Assembly (NCBI GenBank): GCA_022848835.1
Contig: JAJISG010000105.1
Coordinates: 1 to 8,309, forward strand
Reading direction: 5' to 3'
DNA from: Thermoplasmatota archaeon
GTDB taxonomy: Archaea; Thermoplasmatota; Thermoplasmata; RBG-16-68-12; JAJISG01
Length of the DNA stretch: 8,309 nucleotides
Under the pieces are notes generated by a model that was not told where the DNA came from, searched no databases, and saw nothing but the letters and a program-made list of their open reading frames with translations. A program made the position numbers and the translations under genes. Shown here in pieces: positions 5,510-8,309 of the stretch. Every line of letters begins with the position of its first letter. The first letter of the stretch is position 1.

Positions 5510-6760
5510 ATGCAGTCTGTAGAGTTGGAACAGAAAGCTTTGGAGGATTACAGGGGGATCGTCAGCGAGGAAATCCTTGATTCCATCGTGGAGGCGGCTG
5601 AGCCACTCCAGGGCAAGAGAGTTCTCCACATAAACTCTACTTCCTTTGGCGGTGGCGTGGCCGAGATTCTCTCATCCATGGTTCCTCTGATGGTGGACTT
5701 GGGTCTTGACGCTCACTGGAGGGTGATCGAGGGCGATCCGGCATTTTTCAATACAACCAAGTCGTTCCACAACAGCCTGCAGGGTGGTGATGTGAACATC
5801 TCGGATGAGATGCGTGGCCACTACAAGGAGGTGAACCGGAAAAACGCGGAGGATCTGAAAGATGACTGGGATGTGGTGGTGGTCCACGACCTCCAGCCTG
5901 CTGCTCTCATAGAGCATGTGAAGAGGGAGGGAGTGTGGATATGGAGATGTCACCTCGATCTATCTACCCCCAACCGGGACTCTCTCGCCTTCATAGGCCA
6001 GTTCATAGCCTCTTATGACTCCGCCATCTACACCATGGAAGGTTACATCCCGTCGGGGATTGGGAGGAGAAAGCCCGCCATCATTCACCCCAGCATAGAC
6101 CCTCTGAGCAGCAAGAACCTCCCCATGGAGCCAACGGATGTCGATTCGATTCTCGCCCGCTACGACATCGACCCCTCGAAACCAACGGTCTCCTCCGTCG
6201 CCCGCTTTGATCCCTGGAAGGACCCCATCGGCACTATAGACCTTTACAGGGTCGTGAAGAGGCGTGTGCCGGACCTTCAACTCCTCCTAGTCTCCTCCAT
6301 GGCTGACGATGATCCTGAAGGGTGGGAGTACTATGAGAAGGCAGTAAGGAGGGCGGGTGAGGATCCCGACATCTTCTTCCTGACGAATATGATAGGTGTG
6401 GGGAACAGAGAGGTGAACGCCATTCAACGCCGTTCCAGTTTGGGTCTTCTGAAGTCGATTCGGGAAGGTTTCGGACTGACCGTATCTGAGTCTCTCTGGA
6501 AGAGAGTCCCCGTTATCGGGTCACGAGTTGGAGGAATTCCGCTACAGGTCATGGATGGGGAGAATGGCTTCGTTGTGGATGATTCGCAAGGCGCGGTAGA
6601 GCCGATGGTCCGTCTACTTAAGGACGAGGTCCTAAGAGAGAGGATGGGTGAGGCTGGTAAGGCCCACGTCAGGAAGAACTTCCTCATCACGCGGCATCTC
6701 CGAGACTACATCAACCTCTTCGTGAGCCTGTTAGAGGATTCAGGGCGGGGGACCACGTAA
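5510..6760 (+). CDS. treT: Trehalose glycosyltransferring synthase (GT4 family)
   Basis: A GT4 retaining glycosyltransferase of the TreT family, which joins glucose from ADP- or UDP-glucose to glucose to give trehalose. The protein is 416 aa, as in known archaeal TreT enzymes (about 415). In this numbering, the glycine-rich nucleotide-side loop NSTSFGGGVAE is near 42-52, HDLQP at 126-130, RCHLDLS at 146-152, the donor-binding ARFDPWKDP at 231-239, and the GT4 EX7E motif EGFGLTVSE at 319-327. Three in-frame ATGs lie at 5471, 5504 and 5510; 5510 is preferred because GGAGG (5498-5502) is seven bases upstream and the resulting N-terminus fits the family. It diverges from galT-otsB, and a cyclase-family gene follows 51 nt downstream. 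Because otsB is adjacent, an enzyme using glucose-6-phosphate as acceptor, and so making trehalose-6-phosphate, cannot be excluded. Confidence 0.9.
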   Translation: MQSVELEQKALEDYRGIVSEEILDSIVEAAEPLQGKRVLHINSTSFGGGVAEILSSMVPLMVDLGLDAHWRVIEGDPAFFNTTKSFHNSLQGGDVNISDEMRGHYKEVNRKNAEDLKDDWDVVVVHDLQPAALIEHVKREGVWIWRCHLDLSTPNRDSLAFIGQFIASYDSAIYTMEGYIPSGIGRRKPAIIHPSIDPLSSKNLPMEPTDVDSILARYDIDPSKPTVSSVARFDPWKDPIGTIDLYRVVKRRVPDLQLLLVSSMADDDPEGWEYYEKAVRRAGEDPDIFFLTNMIGVGNREVNAIQRRSSLGLLKSIREGFGLTVSESLWKRVPVIGSRVGGIPLQVMDGENGFVVDDSQGAVEPMVRLLKDEVLRERMGEAGKAHVRKNFLITRHLRDYINLFVSLLEDSGRGTT

Positions 6761-6811
6761 CATATAGGACGGAGTTGCATTGTCCCACATAACATCCTTC
6801 GAGGTGTGCTA

Positions 6812-7477
6812 TTGAGAGTTTTCGACATAAGCTTGACGCTAGGACGGAAGACCCCTCATTATCCTGGCGATGTCCCTTTTTCAAGACAGGAGGTCAGGAG
6901 CATGGACGCAGGAGATGAACTCAACCTTTCGGAGCTTAGCTTGGGGGCCCATTCAGGCACCCATGTGGACGCTCCATACCATTTCCTGCCTCAAGGGAGG
7001 AGAATAGATGAGTTGCCAGCCGATGCATTTTCGGGACCTGCCACGGTTCTAGACTTGAGACATGTGGCCCGTTCCATAGACGAGGAAGACCTTGCACCCA
7101 TGGACATACCGAAAGGGCACATTGCTCTGCTGAAGACGAGGAACTCGGAAAAGCTGGCGGCCTCCTTCATTGAGGACTATGTTTTCCTCTCGGAGGATGG
7201 CGCCAGGCGACTCACAGAAGCGGAGGTCAAGGCTGTCGGCATTGACTACCTCTCCATTGAGGGCTTTCACGTGGAGGGCTTTCCGGTACACCGTCTCCTA
7301 CTCGAGGCGAGAATAGGGATCATAGAAGGTCTAGATCTCTCCAGGGTGGAAGCGGGAGAATACTGGCTCTTCTGCCTCCCTATGAAGGTTGAGGGAGGGG
7401 ACGGCGCTCCTGCGAGGGCTATCCTGGTGAAGGGCTGGTCCAAGGTGGGGAGTTTATCTGTCGGGGGGGCTATATGA
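6812..7477 (+). CDS. Cyclase / kynurenine-formamidase-like metal-dependent hydrolase
   Basis: Member of the cyclase family that includes kynurenine formamidase (KynB), isatin hydrolase and polyketide cyclase-like proteins, usually zinc or manganese hydrolases. The 221-aa protein starts MRVFDISLTLGRKTPHYPGD, a characteristic N-terminus, and has the metal motif HSGTHVDAPYH at 47-57. Later family segments follow: VGIDYLSIEG, then IIEGLDLS and the C-terminal GAPARAILVKG. I chose TTG 6812 because GAGGTG (6801-6806) is an ideal ribosome site five bases upstream and the product then begins as relatives do. A GTG at 6806, two codons earlier and inside that ribosome site, is the alternative. No tryptophan-degradation genes are nearby, so a kynurenine substrate is not supported; the true substrate is unknown. 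It could be co-transcribed with treT (51-nt gap) and with the PRC-barrel gene (18-nt gap). Confidence 0.85.
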   Translation: MRVFDISLTLGRKTPHYPGDVPFSRQEVRSMDAGDELNLSELSLGAHSGTHVDAPYHFLPQGRRIDELPADAFSGPATVLDLRHVARSIDEEDLAPMDIPKGHIALLKTRNSEKLAASFIEDYVFLSEDGARRLTEAEVKAVGIDYLSIEGFHVEGFPVHRLLLEARIGIIEGLDLSRVEAGEYWLFCLPMKVEGGDGAPARAILVKGWSKVGSLSVGGAI

Positions 7478-7495
7478 TGGCAGGGAGGAGTAATC

Positions 7496-7708
7496 ATTCG
7501 ACCAGACGAGTGCCTCGGGAAGGAAGTGTTCACCCATGATGGAGAGAGCCTCGGCCAAGTTCTGGATGTCACTGTCTTCAGCTTTTCCCGTGTCAATCAG
7601 CTGTTGATTGAGACAGACAAGGGCGTGGTGAACATCGATGGCGAGATGGTCGAGCGTGTTGAAGCCGACAGAATCCTCCTGAAGCGTGGCCGGGCTGTCA
7701 ACGAATGA
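7496..7708 (+). CDS. Small PRC-barrel domain protein, apparent ATT start
   Basis: About 70 aa: (M)RPDECLGKEVFTHDGESL followed by GQVLDVTVFSF, INQ-type strands (QLLIETDKGVVNID) and DRILLKRG. This is the pattern of short archaeal PRC-barrel proteins, whose domain is shared with the RNA-maturation factor RimM and photosynthetic reaction centre subunit H. The role of the free-standing archaeal versions is poorly known. The domain begins upstream of the first conventional start (GTG 7526), which would cut off its first strand. Upstream there is no ATG, GTG or TTG in frame after the cyclase stop. The best start is ATT at 7496-7498, with GGGAGGAG (7483-7490) five bases before it. Its 3' end overlaps the convergent GH15 gene by 11 nt. 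The family call is good; the exact start is inferred. Confidence 0.75.
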   Translation: MRPDECLGKEVFTHDGESLGQVLDVTVFSFSRVNQLLIETDKGVVNIDGEMVERVEADRILLKRGRAVNE

Positions 7709-8309
7709 GGGCCTCTGCCTCCGACATGGAAATTACGACGTTCACGTAGGTGGAATGGCTCCATATGAGCGGGATGACGGAGATCGGCTCCCCCGTATCG
7801 GCCTTCACCTGTTCCGGGAGTAGTAGAGTCGGAGTGGCCTGGTCGGCGCACCACTCCACCAGTTCCCCAGCCTTCTCAACTTGACCCATCCTCAAGTAGA
7901 CGTCCGCCAGCCATAAGGTGCAGATAATCCAGGGATTCTCGTGGCCGTAGTAGTTGTCTTCTTCATATCTAGCCAAACCGCCGATATCGGAGGACCAGAG
8001 CCTCTTCCTGAGGTTCTCCGCCAGGCGATGAGCCTTAGGGTCGTCGGCGGAAATGATTCCGCATCTGATGGCGAGGAGGGTGGAGGAATCCAGAACCCTG
8101 TCCTCAGGATTGATGCTCTTAAGGAACAGACCCCTCTCACTGTCCCAGAAGTGCTTCAGAATGGCCTTCCCCATCTTCGCCGCCATCTCACCCCACCCAC
8201 CGAGGCTCTTACCGAGCTGTTCGGAGATCGACTCTGCACTCCGTAGCCCCTGAGCGACGGCCGCCGCGGAGTAGCAGTTGATGGATCTTATCTCCTCCCA
8301 GAGATCGAA
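7698..8309 (-). CDS. GH15 family glycosidase (glucoamylase/trehalase-like), C-terminal part
   Basis: The C-terminal 203 residues of an (alpha/alpha)6-barrel GH15 enzyme; the N-terminal part lies beyond the right edge and no start is visible. The fragment opens FDLWEEIRS, whose first Glu (E5) matches the catalytic acid of glucoamylases (the LWEE motif). LLPEQV, near residue 166, supplies the catalytic base. ENPWIICTLWLAD and the C-terminal PLIWSHSTYV are further family landmarks. An internal ATG at 8186 is not the start, since the reading continues through the catalytic motif upstream. GH15 enzymes release glucose from alpha-glucans, but several archaeal members, including those described from Thermoplasma and Sulfolobus, are trehalases. 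The nearby treT and otsB make a trehalase role attractive, though not shown. It converges on the PRC-barrel gene with an 11-nt overlap. Confidence 0.9.
   Translation of the reverse strand, partial: FDLWEEIRSINCYSAAAVAQGLRSAESISEQLGKSLGGWGEMAAKMGKAILKHFWDSERGLFLKSINPEDRVLDSSTLLAIRCGIISADDPKAHRLAENLRKRLWSSDIGGLARYEEDNYYGHENPWIICTLWLADVYLRMGQVEKAGELVEWCADQATPTLLLPEQVKADTGEPISVIPLIWSHSTYVNVVISMSEAEALIR

Noticed and set aside
5333..5629. 99-codon N-terminal extension of the galT reading frame
   Set aside because: It does not resemble GalT, would lie antisense across the treT promoter and 5' end, and the family N-terminus begins at ATG 5332.
7526..7528. GTG 7526 as the PRC-barrel start
   Set aside because: It would delete the first strand of the domain and lacks the strong ribosome site found before 7496.
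8184..8186. ATG at 8186 as the start of the GH15 gene
   Set aside because: The frame continues upstream through the LWEE catalytic motif to the window edge.

Overview
The window reads as chromosomal DNA of an archaeon. The evidence is a nearly complete clamp-loader large subunit (replication factor C large subunit), a small ribbon-helix-helix-like protein, a short PRC-barrel protein, a TreT-type trehalose synthase, a GH15 glucosidase and TATA-like elements upstream of several genes. Strong GGAGG-type ribosome sites occur together with GTG, TTG and apparently ATT starts. A euryarchaeal, perhaps Thermoplasmatota, source is a guess from gene content; the sequence alone does not settle it.

Layout. 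(1) 1-1322, plus strand: rfcL, missing only its first few codons. (2) 1305-1460, minus: a 51-aa DNA-binding-like (antitoxin-type) protein that overlaps the tail of rfcL. (3) 1461-3541: an accessory block with AT-rich flanks. It holds a two-gene minus-strand operon for a large serine recombinase and a translationally coupled companion, which carries a zinc-finger-like segment and a second recombinase domain but no catalytic domain. A near-identical 13-bp, dyad-symmetric sequence lies in each flank, in inverted orientation. (4) 3542-6760: a sugar module, with galT and otsB on the minus strand diverging from treT on the plus strand. (5) 6812-7708, plus: a cyclase/kynurenine-formamidase-like metal hydrolase followed by a PRC-barrel protein. 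(6) 7698-8309, minus: the C-terminal part of a GH15 glucoamylase/trehalase-family enzyme, which runs off the right edge.

How the parts may work together. treT (NDP-glucose + glucose to trehalose), otsB (trehalose-6-phosphate phosphatase), galT (UDP-hexose/hexose-1-phosphate exchange) and the GH15 enzyme (a family that includes archaeal trehalases) form a plausible trehalose synthesis and breakdown neighbourhood. TreT should not need OtsB, so the true acceptor of the glycosyltransferase, or the true substrate of the phosphatase, is an open question.

The most unusual item is the bipartite serine recombinase. Catalytic and recombinase domains sit in one protein, and a zinc finger plus a second, homologous recombinase domain sit in another. 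The two genes overlap by 11 nt and the second has its own ideal ribosome-binding site. The paired flanking sites could be its substrate.
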